A stretch of 64,000 nt of DNA from Pseudomonadales bacterium (GTDB lineage: Bacteria > Pseudomonadota > Gammaproteobacteria > Pseudomonadales > UBA5518): the NCBI GenBank assembly GCA_022072145.1, contig JAJVIG010000016.1, forward strand, positions 1 through 64,000, written 5' to 3'. This document shows positions 41,376 through 51,191 of this stretch, one piece after another. The position numbers and the translations under genes were made by a program. The notes beneath the pieces are model-generated. The model was given only the letters and a program-made list of their open reading frames with translations. It searched no databases and was not told where the DNA came from. Every line of letters begins with the position of its first letter. The first letter of the stretch is position 1.

Positions 41376-42838
41376 GCCTTCTCGACCTCCTTCAGGCGTT
41401 TCTTCGAGAGCCCGCCCAGCGCCTCGATCGCGTGGCGGATGCGCGCACGCGAGAGGTCCGAGCCGAGCATCTGCATCGAGTCGATCACCGAGATCGACGC
41501 CGAGGTGCCGGCGATCGCGATGAACAGCGGCGCGAGGAAATCGCGGATCTTGAGCTCCATCTGCGCCGCCAGTTCCTTCAGCGCGGCGAAGATCGTGTCG
41601 CGGTCCCAGCGGGTGACGGCCTCGAGGCGCCACTGGGTGAATTGCAGCAACTCGAGCAGCCGCTCGCGCTCCAGCTTCAGCTCGGCAAAGCTGTGTTCGC
41701 CCAGCGGCAGCATGCCCGAGACCAGGTACGCCGCGGCCGGCGCGAAATCGCTGAGCCGCTCCATGCGCGGCTGCAGGTGCGGCAGCACGCGCAGCAGGGT
41801 GTCGCGGTTGTACGCCCACTCCACCAGGCGGTCGGCGAGCTGTTCGGGCGTGAAGTTCTCGCGCAGCCACAACGCGTTCAGCCAGCTCAGCTTGTCGAGG
41901 TCGAACACCGGTCCGCCGAGCGAGACGCGCCCGATGTCGAAGGCGCTCAGCATCTCGTCGAGCGTGAACTTCTCGCGCTCGTCGGGCATCGACCAGCCCA
42001 TGCGTCCGAGGTAGTTCAGCAGCGCCTCGGGCAGATAGCCCATGCGGCGGTAGTACAGGATGCTGGTCGGATTCTTGCGCTTGCTGAGCTTGCTGCGGTC
42101 GGGGTTGCGCAGCAACGGCATATGGCAGAGCACCGGCGCCGGCCAGCCGAAGTACCGGTACAGCAGCAGGTGCTTGGGCGCGGAATTGATCCACTCCTCG
42201 CCGCGCAGCACGTGCGTGATACCCATCAGGTGGTCGTCGACCACGTTGGCGAGGTGGTACGTGGGCATGCCGTCGGCCTTCAGCAGCACCTGCATGTCGA
42301 CCTGCGTCCACTCGACCTCGATCACGCCGCGCAGCATGTCCTCGACGCGGCACACACCCTCGCGCGGCACCTTCATGCGCACCACCGACGCCTCGCCGGC
42401 CGCCACGCGCCGTGCGACCTCCGCGGGTGCGAGTCCGAGGCAGTGGCCGTCGTAGCCGGGCTGCTGCTGCGCTGCGCTCTGCTCGCGGCGCAGCGCATCG
42501 AGCCGCTCGGGGCTGCAGAAGCAGCGGAACGCGTGCCCGCTGGCGAGCAGACGGTCGGCGTGCTCGCGGTAGATCCCGCCACGTTCGCTCTGGCGGTACG
42601 GTGCGTGCGGTCCGCCGACGTCCGGGCCCTCGTCCCAGCTCAGCCCGAGCCAGCGCAGCGACTCGAGGATCGCCGCCTCGGATTCCGGCGTGCTGCGCGC
42701 AAGGTCGGTGTCCTCGATGCGCAGGATGAACGTGCCGCCGTGCTGGCGCGCGAAGCACAGGTTGAACAGCGCGATGTACGCGGTGCCGACGTGCGGATCA
42801 CCGGTCGGTGAGGGGGCGATGCGGGTACGAACGTTCAT
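41348..42838 (-). CDS. gltX: Glutamate-tRNA ligase
   Basis: The product is 496 residues. It charges tRNA-Glu. The class I signature at the N-terminus is [18 protein letters not shown] (HIGH-equivalent, HVGT). The KMSKS-equivalent is [13 protein letters not shown] at about residue 248. The GluRS block [20 protein letters not shown] is intact. I prefer the ATG at 42838; an in-frame GTG at 42847 is an alternative. A TATACT -10-like hexamer lies on the minus strand at 42905-42910. The last 28 bases overlap the 3' end of cusA, an unusual convergent overlap of a housekeeping gene with a metal-pump gene. Confidence 0.95.
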   Translation of the reverse strand: MNVRTRIAPSPTGDPHVGTAYIALFNLCFARQHGGTFILRIEDTDLARSTPESEAAILESLRWLGLSWDEGPDVGGPHAPYRQSERGGIYREHADRLLASGHAFRCFCSPERLDALRREQSAAQQQPGYDGHCLGLAPAEVARRVAAGEASVVRMKVPREGVCRVEDMLRGVIEVEWTQVDMQVLLKADGMPTYHLANVVDDHLMGITHVLRGEEWINSAPKHLLLYRYFGWPAPVLCHMPLLRNPDRSKLSKRKNPTSILYYRRMGYLPEALLNYLGRMGWSMPDEREKFTLDEMLSAFDIGRVSLGGPVFDLDKLSWLNALWLRENFTPEQLADRLVEWAYNRDTLLRVLPHLQPRMERLSDFAPAAAYLVSGMLPLGEHSFAELKLERERLLELLQFTQWRLEAVTRWDRDTIFAALKELAAQMELKIRDFLAPLFIAIAGTSASISVIDSMQMLGSDLSRARIRHAIEALGGLSKKRLKEVEKAYAALSSPR

Positions 42839-42904
42839 CGGGTCCACGGTCCTGGCAGGCGCTCCGCCGCCTCGTGCGGCGGAGGCGGGGCGAAAAGGCC
42901 GCGT

Positions 42905-42910
42905 AGTATA
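42905..42910 (-). promoter_or_regulatory. -10-like hexamer upstream of gltX
   Basis: TATACT on the minus strand, 66 bases before the gltX start, in the short gap between fliN and gltX. A TTGCGG sequence occurs further upstream but at a 20-base spacing, so the -35 assignment is uncertain. Confidence 0.4.
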
Positions 42911-42956
42911 GCGGGATCGCGCCGGCGCAGCCGCAAGACCGCCCGCGGCAGCCCGT

Positions 42957-43310
42957 TCAGCCCAGCTTGCGGATGCGCTCCGAGGCGCTGATCACGTCGG
43001 TCATGCGGATACCGAACTTGTCGTTCACGACCACGACCTCGCCGTGGGCGATCAGGGTGCCGTTGACCAGCACATCGAGGGGCTCGCCGGCGAGGCGGTC
43101 GAGCTCGATCACCGAACCCTGCCCCAGCTGCAGCAGATCGCGGATCGAGATCTGTGTGTTGCCTACCTCCATCGACAGCCGCACGGGGATGTCGAGGATC
43201 ATCTCGAGGTCCGGGTTGAGCTGGCGAGCCGCCGGCGTGGCAGCGAATTCCGGCAGCCCTGCGCCCCTGGAGGCGCCGGAGGCTGTCGCGGTGTCGTCGT
43301 CATTGCTCAT
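42957..43310 (-). CDS. fliN: Flagellar motor switch protein FliN
   Basis: The product is 117 residues. Its C-terminal SpoA domain (about residues 38-115) shows [40 protein letters not shown] and [14 protein letters not shown], all typical of FliN. It forms the C-ring with FliM and FliG and controls rotation and export. It follows fliM with a 25-base gap. The fliO/P/Q/R genes that usually come next are not found: the next gene is gltX, so the export-gate genes must lie elsewhere in the genome. Confidence 0.94.
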   Translation of the reverse strand: MSNDDDTATASGASRGAGLPEFAATPAARQLNPDLEMILDIPVRLSMEVGNTQISIRDLLQLGQGSVIELDRLAGEPLDVLVNGTLIAHGEVVVVNDKFGIRMTDVISASERIRKLG

Positions 43311-43335
43311 TGCGTCTTCTCTCCGTCCGCCGCCG

Positions 43336-44298
43336 TCAGTCCGGGCGATCGATCTTGCTCAGCACCTGCAGCGCGAGGTTGCCCTTCAGCGTGCCGAGGC
43401 GCACCTGGAACAGCGCGATGTCGTCGACCCCGAGCACGGGTTGCGGCTGCTCGATCGGGATCACGTCGCCCACCTCGAGGTCGATCACCTCGCGCAGCGA
43501 GATCTCGGTCTCGGCGACGCGGCAGTTGAGGCCGACACGCGCGTCGCGGATGTTCTCCTTCAGCGCCGCCTCCCAGCGATTGCCGCGCGAGTCGGCGTCG
43601 CTTAGCGCCGAGCGGTCGAGCAGCGCCTTGATCGGCTCGACCATGCCGTACGGCACCACCAGGTGCAGTTTGCCGCCGCTGACGTCGAACTCGACGTTGA
43701 ACGAGCTGACCACCGCGATGTCGTTGGCGTTGAAGATCCCGGCCGCCTCCGGCGTCGACTCCTTCTGCAACAACTGCACCTTCAGCGCCGAGGCGCCGCC
43801 CCACGCCTTCTCGAGTTCGGCGAAGATCGTCTCCAGCACACGATCGACCACCAGTGTCTCGGCGGGCGTGAACTCGCGGCCCTCGATCCTGGCGTGGAAA
43901 CGCCCGCCACCGAAGAAGTTGTCGACCAGCAGGAACACCAGCCGCGCATCCATCACCACCAGCGCGTAGCCGGGCAACGGATCGAGACGCACCACGTTGA
44001 TGCTGGTGGGCGTCAGCAGGCTGCCGGCGTACTCGCCGAACTTCTGGATCTGCATCCCCTCGTAGCCGATGTCCAGCCCGCGCCGCAGCAAGCCGCGAAA
44101 GCCGGTGCGCAACTGGCGTGCGAAGCGCTCGTTGGTGCGCTCGAGCGCCGGCATGCGCCCACGCACGATCCTGTCCTGGCTGGTGAGGTCGTAGTACTGG
44201 AACTCGCGCGTGGGCGCTTCCGGTCCGAGTTCGATCTCGCCGCCGCCCACACCATGCAGCAGCGCGTCGATCTCGTCCTGTGACAGCAAGTCCTGCAC
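43336..44298 (-). CDS. fliM: Flagellar motor switch protein FliM
   Basis: The product is 320 residues. The N-terminal CheY-P-binding peptide LLSQDEIDALLHG is present, followed by the middle CheC-like domain (ERTNERFARQLRTGFRGLLR, VMDARLVFLLVDNFFGGGRF) and a C-terminal SpoA domain (EISLREVIDLEVGDVIPIEQ). It links chemotaxis signalling to the motor. The start is GTG at 44298, and the 38-base gap to fliL plus the upstream sigma-54 match suggest a fliLMN transcript. Confidence 0.94.
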   Translation of the reverse strand: MQDLLSQDEIDALLHGVGGGEIELGPEAPTREFQYYDLTSQDRIVRGRMPALERTNERFARQLRTGFRGLLRRGLDIGYEGMQIQKFGEYAGSLLTPTSINVVRLDPLPGYALVVMDARLVFLLVDNFFGGGRFHARIEGREFTPAETLVVDRVLETIFAELEKAWGGASALKVQLLQKESTPEAAGIFNANDIAVVSSFNVEFDVSGGKLHLVVPYGMVEPIKALLDRSALSDADSRGNRWEAALKENIRDARVGLNCRVAETEISLREVIDLEVGDVIPIEQPQPVLGVDDIALFQVRLGTLKGNLALQVLSKIDRPD

Positions 44299-44336
44299 GT
44301 TGCGCGCACTCCCTCAGCGATGCGCCCGATACCGCG

Positions 44337-44843
44337 TCACTGCAGCACCAGGTCGGTGAAGTACACCTGCTCCACACCGGGTTGCCCGATCTCTTTCTGC
44401 AGCACCTCCTGCACCGTGGCCAGGATCCGCCCGCGCAGCGCCTGGCGTCCGGCGTCGGTGCGCAGCTGCCCGAAATCCTGCTCGCCGAGCAGCGAATCGA
44501 GCCGGCCACGGATCAGGGGTGCGTGGACCCCGAGCTCCTCGACGACGGCCTCGTCGCGCGTCATCACACTCAGCGACGTCTTGCAGTAGCGCTGGCGCCC
44601 CTCGTACTGCAACGTGACCATGAACCTGTCGCCCAGCGATACGTAGATCGCCGGCGCCGGCCCGGCCGCCGCCTGCGGTGCTGCTTCCTCGGGCGGGCTC
44701 GAGCGGCCGCCGAGCAGCACGCCCACACCCACGCCGAGTCCGAGCAACGCGATCGCGGCGGCCGCCATGATCAGCGGCTTCTTGCGGCCGCCCCTGGCGG
44801 CATCCGCGCCTGCGTCACCGTTGTTCACAGTCTTTTCGGCCAT
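44337..44843 (-). CDS. fliL: Flagellar basal-body-associated protein FliL
   Basis: The product is 168 residues. A cytoplasmic N-terminus precedes one membrane helix (around LIMAAAAIALLGLGVGVGVL). The periplasmic domain follows, with YVSLGDRFMVTLQYEGRQRY, and the C-terminal GVEQVYFTDLVLQ is the typical FliL end. FliL supports stator function around the motor. It is the first gene of the fliLMN unit; a strong -24/-12 sigma-54 match lies 40 bases upstream of its ATG. Confidence 0.9.
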   Translation of the reverse strand: MAEKTVNNGDAGADAARGGRKKPLIMAAAAIALLGLGVGVGVLLGGRSSPPEEAAPQAAAGPAPAIYVSLGDRFMVTLQYEGRQRYCKTSLSVMTRDEAVVEELGVHAPLIRGRLDSLLGEQDFGQLRTDAGRQALRGRILATVQEVLQKEIGQPGVEQVYFTDLVLQ

Positions 44844-44882
44844 GCCAGTATCCTGTCACCGTGGCGCCGTTGCTGCGGCATG

Positions 44883-44899
44883 AGCAATCGCCATGCCAG
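44883..44899 (-). promoter_or_regulatory. Sigma-54 (-24/-12) promoter for fliLMN
   Basis: On the minus strand CTGGCATGGCGATTGCT matches the sigma-54 consensus YTGGCACGRNNNTTGCW at all fixed positions except C to T at position 7. GG and GC are separated by exactly ten bases. It ends about 40 bases before the fliL ATG, consistent with RpoN/FleQ-type control of this flagellar class. Confidence 0.8.
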
Positions 44900-44968
44900 C
44901 CACGTCGGCGCGACCCGTTCCGGAGCGCGAAACTTAGCACAGTGGCGGGCACGCTGGCGCGAGCAGCG

Positions 44969-47026
44969 TCACACGTAGGCGTCGATGATCCCCCGCGTGG
45001 CCCGCGGCGCCGCATCACGGACCGTCACGCCGGACCCGGAGTCCGCCGCGGCAACAAGGCCGAACCCCGGATCGGACGGCGCTTCCCGATACCCACCACC
45101 GTGACGCTGCTGCGAGACGTTCACGTCGACCAGGTTCATGCCGCCGTTCTCGAGCAGCTCGCGCAGCCGCGGCAGCGAGTGCTCGAGCAGATCGCGCACC
45201 GGCGCGCTCGCGGCCGAGAAATGTACGCTGGCTCCCTCGCGCTGCGTATGCACCGTCACCTGCAGCGGACCGAGCTCCGGCGGGTCGAGCCGGATCTCGG
45301 CCGTGCCGATCCCGCGGCCTACGAACCAGCGCACCCGGGCATCGAGTTCGCCGGCCCACTGCGCGGCCTCGGCGAACGCCAGCGGTGCGAACGGGGCGCG
45401 GGCGCTGGCGTCGGTGGCCGGCAAGGCCGGCGCGACGGGAGCCAGCGGATGCACTCCAGCAGCCGACTGCGCGCCCGGAGTCGGCGGTTCCACGCCGCTT
45501 GCCGCGCTGACCGGGAGCGGTGTGTCGACCCGCAACGGCGCGCCGGCCCGTGCGAACTCGCCCACGCTCGCCATGCCGGCGGGCGTGGGCGTCACGCCCG
45601 GCGATGTACCGGTGCCCGCAGTTTCCACCGGCACCGCGGCTCGCACCGCCTCCGTCACTCGCTGCGCGCGCCCCGCACGCCCGGGCACCGCCGACGGATC
45701 GGTCACCGGATCAGCCGATGCGGCACGCACGGACGGTGCCACGTCTTCGGTCCGCACCGCCAGCGCCACCGGTGCCGCCAGGTCGGACCGAGCCGGAGGC
45801 AGTGTGGCGGGCGCAGCCTCTGCACCGGCTGCCCGATCCAGCGCGGGAACCGGCGCCGCTGTGGCACTTCGCCGAGGCTCCGCAACCGACCAGACGCCCG
45901 CGCCAACAGAGGCAGGCAACGCGGTCATTGGTCGCGAGCGCCCCCCTGCCGCCGGTATTGACGGTGGCCCTTGCATGCCCGCTTCCCGTGCCGCGGGCTC
46001 GGCATCCGACGGCAACGGCATGCCCCGTATTCCGGCCGGGGTTTCCAGGGACGACGCGTGCGCGGGCGACCACGTCGCTCGCGACTGCCGGGCCGTGTCG
46101 CCGACTACCGGCGGGGCGCCGCCTTCGTCAAATGGGACTCGGACTCCGGCATCCGTCATGGACGCGGCCGCAACCGCGCGCATCGACCTGCTCGCCGGCA
46201 TTCCCTCCGGGACGGGGGCGTCAGCGGTCGCCGCAGGCGCAGCTGGCGAACGCGTGGCGGTAAGCAACCCGTCCGCGTCCACGGACACCACACGCGCCGG
46301 GTCCGCTGCCTGCCTCGGAACATCCGCGCCTTTCGCTGCAACAGCCTCGGTGGCCTCGGCCTCGATCGACACCTGAGGCGCCAGGGACGACACGACCGGG
46401 GGCGACGCGGTCACGGCCGCGGTCGGCACCACCGGAGGCGACGCGGCTCCGGCCGTGGCCGGCCCAGCCAACCCCGCTGCGAACGCTGCCTGCGCTGACA
46501 CCGGACGCTGATCAACGGCAGCGTCTCCCACTGCCACCACGGACCCCGCCGGCGGCAATGCGTTGTCCGCCGCCGGCAACTCCTTGCCTGCCGCGAACGC
46601 GACCGTGGCCGTGTGCATCGCCGGCGGTACGGCAAGCAGCAGTCCCCCGACCGATGCGCCAGCCGGCACCGCGACGGCCGCCAGCGGATCGCACCCGGTG
46701 TGGCCCGGGTGATCGTCCCCGTAGTCGGCGGGCGTGACCGCAGTGCGGAAGAGCATCGTGATGTCGGGCGCGGCATCCACTACAACGCCCTCGCCCCCCA
46801 CGGACACACCAGCCTCGATAGGACTAATCGTTTCCAGATCAATATCTTCCGTGGGCTTTCTAACCACGTTCAGAAGCGAGCCGAGAACCTGCGCGAATGC
46901 GGCCACACGGGCGCGGGTGGCATCACCAGCGACCGCGGCAGGGATCTCGGGAGTAATCAGCCCGAGCAAGGAATCGGCCACCGAACCGGCTCCGGCTCCA
47001 CCCGGGTTGACTGGGGACATCGGCAT
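44969..47026 (-). CDS. fliK: Flagellar hook-length control protein FliK
   Basis: The product is about 685 residues. A long low-complexity Ala/Pro/Val/Thr-rich N-terminal region (to about residue 560) acts as the molecular ruler. The conserved C-terminal FliK domain follows, with GTAEIRLDPPELGPLQVTVH, FSAASAPVRDLLEHSLPRLR and ELLENGGMNLVDVNVSQQ. It measures hook length and triggers substrate switching through FlhB. I use the ATG at 47026 (GGAGG five bases upstream); the longer frame adds an unlikely segment. A -24/-12-like sequence at 47064-47080 points to its own promoter. Confidence 0.88.
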   Translation of the reverse strand: MPMSPVNPGGAGAGSVADSLLGLITPEIPAAVAGDATRARVAAFAQVLGSLLNVVRKPTEDIDLETISPIEAGVSVGGEGVVVDAAPDITMLFRTAVTPADYGDDHPGHTGCDPLAAVAVPAGASVGGLLLAVPPAMHTATVAFAAGKELPAADNALPPAGSVVAVGDAAVDQRPVSAQAAFAAGLAGPATAGAASPPVVPTAAVTASPPVVSSLAPQVSIEAEATEAVAAKGADVPRQAADPARVVSVDADGLLTATRSPAAPAATADAPVPEGMPASRSMRAVAAASMTDAGVRVPFDEGGAPPVVGDTARQSRATWSPAHASSLETPAGIRGMPLPSDAEPAAREAGMQGPPSIPAAGGRSRPMTALPASVGAGVWSVAEPRRSATAAPVPALDRAAGAEAAPATLPPARSDLAAPVALAVRTEDVAPSVRAASADPVTDPSAVPGRAGRAQRVTEAVRAAVPVETAGTGTSPGVTPTPAGMASVGEFARAGAPLRVDTPLPVSAASGVEPPTPGAQSAAGVHPLAPVAPALPATDASARAPFAPLAFAEAAQWAGELDARVRWFVGRGIGTAEIRLDPPELGPLQVTVHTQREGASVHFSAASAPVRDLLEHSLPRLRELLENGGMNLVDVNVSQQRHGGGYREAPSDPGFGLVAAADSGSGVTVRDAAPRATRGIIDAYV

Positions 47027-47063
47027 GCACGCCTCCGTGACAGATCGCTGCAGCGCATGGCAC

Positions 47064-47080
47064 TGCAAGCGGCGCGCCAG
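47064..47080 (-). promoter_or_regulatory. Probable sigma-54 promoter for fliK
   Basis: The minus strand reads CTGGCGCGCCGCTTGCA, with GG and GC ten bases apart and TTGC intact. Two of the fixed consensus positions differ. It lies 38 bases before the fliK ATG. In Pseudomonas fliK is reported to belong to an RpoN-dependent class. High GC makes a chance match somewhat more likely here than for the fliL site. Confidence 0.5.
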
Positions 47081-47098
47081 CCAGCCCTGGCGATCCGT

Positions 47099-47524
47099 TC
47101 AGTCGTCGGAAGTGCGTGCCGGAGATGCATGTCCAGACTGCAGGCGCACGCGCAGACGCTCGACCTTGGCACGCAGCGCCTGCTGCGTGAACGGCTTCAC
47201 CAGATACTCGTCGACGCCCGCCTCGATCGCACGCAGCACGCGCTCGCGCCCCGCCTCGGCCGTGACCATCAGCACCGGCAGCCCGGCCAGGCGGGGGTCG
47301 GCACGCACGGCCCGCACCAGTTCGATGCCGTCCATGCCCGGCATGCTCCAGTCGGTGACCAGCAGATCGTAATCGCCGCCTCCCAGCATGCGCAGTGCAC
47401 GCTCGCCGTCCGGCACCATGTCAGCCTCATCAAAACCCATTTGAAGCAATATGTTACGAATTATAATTCGCATGCTTTCGAAGTCATCGACGACCAATGC
47501 GCGATGCATCGACGCGAGGCTCAT
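47099..47524 (-). CDS. CheY-like single-domain response regulator within the flagellar cluster
   Basis: The product is 141 residues. Receiver landmarks: VVDDFESMR (D13, D14), phosphorylation site D58 in LLVTDWSMPGMDGIEL, switch Thr88 in VLMVTAEA, and Lys110 in YLVKPFT. No output domain follows. It sits between fliJ and fliK, overlapping the fliJ stop by four bases. Genuine cheY genes usually lie in a separate chemotaxis cluster, so this may be a flagellum-specific CheY (a second switch ligand) or a non-chemotaxis regulator. The partner kinase is not in the window. It is surely transcribed with fliEFGHIJ. Confidence 0.85.
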   Translation of the reverse strand: MSLASMHRALVVDDFESMRIIIRNILLQMGFDEADMVPDGERALRMLGGGDYDLLVTDWSMPGMDGIELVRAVRADPRLAGLPVLMVTAEAGRERVLRAIEAGVDEYLVKPFTQQALRAKVERLRVRLQSGHASPARTSDD

Positions 47525-47979
47525 GCCTGCTCCGGGGATCCGTTGCGTTGCCCCGCGGCACCGATATCGTCGATACGCTGCTGTTCGCGCCGCTGGGCGA
47601 CACTCTCCTCGCCGCGCAGCGCGCGCGCCGTCAACTCGTCGAAGGCGCGCTGGCGATTGCGCGCCGCCCGCCAGCGCTCCACCGCCTGCACGCTGCCCTC
47701 ACGCGCCTGCGTCACGGCTTCGCGCTGGACCTCGAGCGTGGCGTCCAGGCTGGCCCGGAACGCCGCCAGACGGCCGAGCGTGTGGCCATCGATCCCCTGC
47801 CGTCCGGCCTGCACCCAGCGTTCCGCGTATTCACGCGCGTAGTCGGCCAGCTGCAGCTGCTGCGCCTCGCGTCGGTGGAGTTCCGCGTTCGCCCGCCCGA
47901 GCCGCAGGCGTGCGTCGTTTTCGGCCAGCGCCGCGAGCTGCGCCAGCATGCGCAGCCGGCCCGCCCGCGTCCTCGTCAT
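47521..47979 (-). CDS. fliJ: Flagellar export chaperone FliJ
   Basis: The product is 152 residues, almost entirely coiled coil (RRREAQ-type heptads such as [20 protein letters not shown] and [17 protein letters not shown]). FliJ acts as the gamma-like stalk of the FliI ATPase. The start at 47979 overlaps the fliI stop by four bases and its stop overlaps the CheY-like gene by four. Sequence similarity is low as usual for FliJ; position and coiled coil support the call. Confidence 0.82.
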   Translation of the reverse strand: MTRTRAGRLRMLAQLAALAENDARLRLGRANAELHRREAQQLQLADYAREYAERWVQAGRQGIDGHTLGRLAAFRASLDATLEVQREAVTQAREGSVQAVERWRAARNRQRAFDELTARALRGEESVAQRREQQRIDDIGAAGQRNGSPEQA

Positions 47980-49379
47980 CCGCTGCCTCCCGGCCCGCCG
48001 CGCTCGCTGGCACGCGCTGCCCGGCGGGTCAGGGCCTGCGTACCGGCGGGCTCCTCGAACAATCCTTCGAGCTGCGCAAGGCTGTCCGCGAACGGTACGC
48101 TCTCGTCGAGTTCCTGCTGCAGGAAGCGCCGCATCGCCGGCATCCGTCCGACCGCGCGATCGGTGTCCGCATCGCTCCCCGCCACATAGGCCCCGACACT
48201 GATCAGGTCCCGGCTCTGCTGGTAGCGCGCGTAGAGCTTCTTGAACTCCTGCGCCGCGCGCCGGTGCCCGGCGCCGGTGATCGCCGGCATCGCGCGCGAA
48301 ATCGAGGCCTCGACGTCGACCGCCGGGTACAGCCCCTCCTCGGCCAGCGTGCGCGACAGCACCACGTGCCCGTCGAGGATCGCGCGCGCCGCGTCAGCCA
48401 CCGGGTCCTGCAGGTCGTCGCCCTCGGTCAGTACCGTATAGAACGCGGTGATCGATCCGCGCCCCTGCTCGCTGTTGCCGGCCCGCTCCACGAGATCGGG
48501 GATGCGCGCGAACACCGACGGCGGGTAGCCGCGCGTGGCCGGGGGCTCGCCCACCGCGAGCCCGATCTCACGCTGCGCGTGCGCGAAGCGCGTCAACGAG
48601 TCCATCAGCAGCAGCACATGGCGCCCGCGGTCGCGGAAGTCCTCGGCGATGCGCGTGGCGAGCCGCGCGCTGCGCAGGCGCAACAGCGGCACGTCGTCGG
48701 CCGGCGAGACGACCACCACCGCGCGCCGCATGCCCTCGGCGCCGAGGATATCCTCGACGAATTCGCGCGCCTCGCGTCCGCGCTCTCCGACCAGTCCGAC
48801 CACCGTGACGTCTGCTTCGGTAAAGCGTGTCATCATGCCGAGCAGCATGCTCTTGCCCACGCCGCTGCCCGCGAAGATCCCGAGCCGCTGCCCGCGACCT
48901 ACCGTCAGCAGCGCGTTGATCGAGCGCACACCCACGTCGAGCGGCGTGCGGATGGGGGCACGTTGCAGGGGGTTGATGGGGCGCCCGTCGAGCGGCAGGA
49001 AATCCACGTCGACCAACGGTCCGCAGCCATCGATCGCTTGCCCGGCACCGTCGAGCACACGCCCCAGCAACCCGTCACCGCAGGGCACGCCGGCCCCGTC
49101 GACGAGCGGGCGCACGCGCAGACCCGGACGCAGCCCGCCGGTGCGCGCCGCCGGCATCAGGAACACGCGTTCACCGCTGAAACCGACCACCTCGGCGACC
49201 ACCGTGGCGCCGTCGTGCAGGCGGATCCGGCAGCGTTGTCCGAGCGCGCAGTCGAGCCCCACGGCCTCCAGCGTCATGCCGATCACACGCGTGAGTCGTC
49301 CCTCGGCGACGGCCGCGCAGTCATGAGCGATGCGCGCCGCCGCCGCGCGCACGAAATCGGCGTGCGGCGTGGCGCTCAT
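47976..49379 (-). CDS. fliI: Flagellum-specific ATP synthase FliI
   Basis: The product is 467 residues. It is the export ATPase of the flagellar type III secretion system. The Walker A loop lies in [19 protein letters not shown] (about residue 165), and the segments [40 protein letters not shown] and [20 protein letters not shown] are those of the F1-beta-like family. I use the ATG at 49379, which overlaps the fliH stop (ATGA). A GTG at 49394 is a longer alternative. Confidence 0.95.
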   Translation of the reverse strand: MSATPHADFVRAAAARIAHDCAAVAEGRLTRVIGMTLEAVGLDCALGQRCRIRLHDGATVVAEVVGFSGERVFLMPAARTGGLRPGLRVRPLVDGAGVPCGDGLLGRVLDGAGQAIDGCGPLVDVDFLPLDGRPINPLQRAPIRTPLDVGVRSINALLTVGRGQRLGIFAGSGVGKSMLLGMMTRFTEADVTVVGLVGERGREAREFVEDILGAEGMRRAVVVVSPADDVPLLRLRSARLATRIAEDFRDRGRHVLLLMDSLTRFAHAQREIGLAVGEPPATRGYPPSVFARIPDLVERAGNSEQGRGSITAFYTVLTEGDDLQDPVADAARAILDGHVVLSRTLAEEGLYPAVDVEASISRAMPAITGAGHRRAAQEFKKLYARYQQSRDLISVGAYVAGSDADTDRAVGRMPAMRRFLQQELDESVPFADSLAQLEGLFEEPAGTQALTRRAARASERGGPGGSG

Positions 49380-50158
49380 CGCGTGCCGCCGCACTCCGCG
49401 CGGCCGAGGAACTGTCCGATGATCTCGTCGAAGCGCGCCGACTGCGTGAAATCGACCAACGAATCGTCGGTCTCGACCCGACAGTCGCCGGGACCCAGCG
49501 CCGGATCGATCAGCAGCGCGGGCACCGCCTCGCCGCCGCCGAAATCCTCCAGCAGCGCGCGATCGGCCGCGCTGACGAACACGCGCACATTGCGCGCACC
49601 GACGGGCAGCGCCGCCAGGGCCTCCTCGACCACCGTCGCGATGTGTCCGGGCTGCAGGCGTGTCTCCACGCGCAGCACCGCGCGCGCGATCTGCACCACC
49701 GCCGCGAGCAGCGCCTCACGCAACGCCTGCTCCTGCCCGAGCAGCGGCGCCTGCAGCGCCTCGAGCAGGCTCGCGAAACGCCCTGCGGCATCCTGCAGAT
49801 ACCGCCGGCCGCCCGCGAGACCCGCCTCGCGCCCGGCGCGTTCGCCGGCCGCGTAGCCCTCCTCGTGACCGGCCACGAAGCCCTCGCGTCGCCCTTCCTC
49901 GACGGCCGACGCGACGATCGTCTCGAGTTCGTGCGCGCTGACGCCGGGCGAAAAGACACCGGCGCGCACGCTCCCCGCGAGCTCGCGCTCCAACCCCTCG
50001 CCGGCGAACGGCGCTCCGCCGGCCGCAGCGGCCGGGATCCGCCGCTGGCGGCCGCGCACGCTCTCGGCCCGCACCACCGCGGCACCGGCGACGTTCGGCA
50101 GGGCCCAGGCGACATACGGCGTGCCGTGTCCGGCCGGAATGCGCCGTTGCCGGCTCAT
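49376..50158 (-). CDS. fliH: Flagellar assembly protein FliH
   Basis: The product is 260 residues. It has the central GxxxG-rich segment ([15 protein letters not shown]-type stretch [20 protein letters not shown] and [11 protein letters not shown]) and a C-terminal domain with [20 protein letters not shown] and [17 protein letters not shown], as in FliH/HrpE. It binds FliI and regulates its ATPase activity at the export gate. It starts 13 bases after fliG. Confidence 0.9.
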   Translation of the reverse strand: MSRQRRIPAGHGTPYVAWALPNVAGAAVVRAESVRGRQRRIPAAAAGGAPFAGEGLERELAGSVRAGVFSPGVSAHELETIVASAVEEGRREGFVAGHEEGYAAGERAGREAGLAGGRRYLQDAAGRFASLLEALQAPLLGQEQALREALLAAVVQIARAVLRVETRLQPGHIATVVEEALAALPVGARNVRVFVSAADRALLEDFGGGEAVPALLIDPALGPGDCRVETDDSLVDFTQSARFDEIIGQFLGRAECGGTR

Positions 50159-50171
50159 CGGGCGCGCGCCC

Positions 50172-51191
50172 TCATATCATCGCCTCCGAACTGCCACCGA
50201 GCGAGATTTCGCCGGCGTCGGCCATGCGCCGCGCCACCGCGAGGATCTCGCGCTGGGCGTTCTCGACATCGCTGACGCGCACCGGCCCCTTCGCCTCGAG
50301 ATCCTCGCGCAGCAGATCGCCGGCGCGCTTGGACATATTGCCGAAGATCTTCTTTTTCAGCTCCTCGTCGGCGGCCTTCAACGCCAGCACCAGCACCTCC
50401 GACGACACCTCGCGCAGCAGCGACTGGATGCCCTGGTCGTCGATGTTCTTCAGATCGTCGAACACGAACATCAGGTCCTGGATGCGGCTCCCCAGGGTTT
50501 CGTCGGCCTCGCGGATCTGCTCCATCAGCGCCTGTTCGGTCGCACTCTCGAGGTTGTTCATGATGTCGGCCGCGAACTTGATGCCGCCGCGGAACTGACC
50601 CTGCGGCAGCGCGGAGCCGGCGAGTTCGCCCTCGACGATGCGGTTGAGTTCCTGCAGCGCGCTGGCGTTCACCGATTCCATGGTGGCCACGCGCATCAGC
50701 AGGTCGCCACGCGCCTTGTCGGGAAAATGCGTCAGCACCTCGGCCGCCTGGTCGGGGTGCAGGTAGGACAGGATCACGGCCTGGATCTGCGGGTGCTCGC
50801 CGCGGATCGTGTTCGCGACCAGCTTCGGGTTCATCCAGCGCAGCGCTTCCAGCCCCTTGGTCTTGTCGCTCATCAGGATCTGGTCGATCAGCGTGCTCGC
50901 GCGTTCCTCGCCGAGCGCCTCCACCAGCACGTTGCGGATATAGGACTCGGTGCCCACACCGAGTCCGCTGGCGGTGTTCGCCTCCGCGAGCAGCCGTTCC
51001 ATGACGTGCGCCACGTCGCTGGCGTCGATATCGGCCATGCTGGCCATCTGCGCACCGACCTTCTGCACTTCCTTGGGACCGAGGTGGCGCAGGATGCGCG
51101 CGGCATTGGCCTCGCCGACCGACAGCAACAGGATCGCAGCCTGTTCCAGCGGCTTCAGGTCGACTGCCTGCTTGTCCTCACTCACTGTCAC
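50172..51191 (-). CDS. fliG: Flagellar motor switch protein FliG
   Basis: The product is 339 residues. It has N, middle and C domains: EQAAILLLSVGEANAARIL, GEHPQIQAVILSYLHPDQAA (the EHPQ motif), and a C-terminal torque helix with MFVFDDLKNIDDQGIQSLLR and SEVLVLALKAADEELKKKIF. It contacts the stator and the MS-ring. The start is GTG at 51191, inside the 3' end of fliF (14-base overlap). A nearer GTG at 51185 is possible. Confidence 0.95.
   Translation of the reverse strand: MTVSEDKQAVDLKPLEQAAILLLSVGEANAARILRHLGPKEVQKVGAQMASMADIDASDVAHVMERLLAEANTASGLGVGTESYIRNVLVEALGEERASTLIDQILMSDKTKGLEALRWMNPKLVANTIRGEHPQIQAVILSYLHPDQAAEVLTHFPDKARGDLLMRVATMESVNASALQELNRIVEGELAGSALPQGQFRGGIKFAADIMNNLESATEQALMEQIREADETLGSRIQDLMFVFDDLKNIDDQGIQSLLREVSSEVLVLALKAADEELKKKIFGNMSKRAGDLLREDLEAKGPVRVSDVENAQREILAVARRMADAGEISLGGSSEAMI

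Noticed and set aside
45138-46376. 412-codon plus-strand frame opposite fliK
   Set aside because: Runs through the low-complexity ruler region of fliK; Ala/Ser/Thr-rich shadow without start signal.
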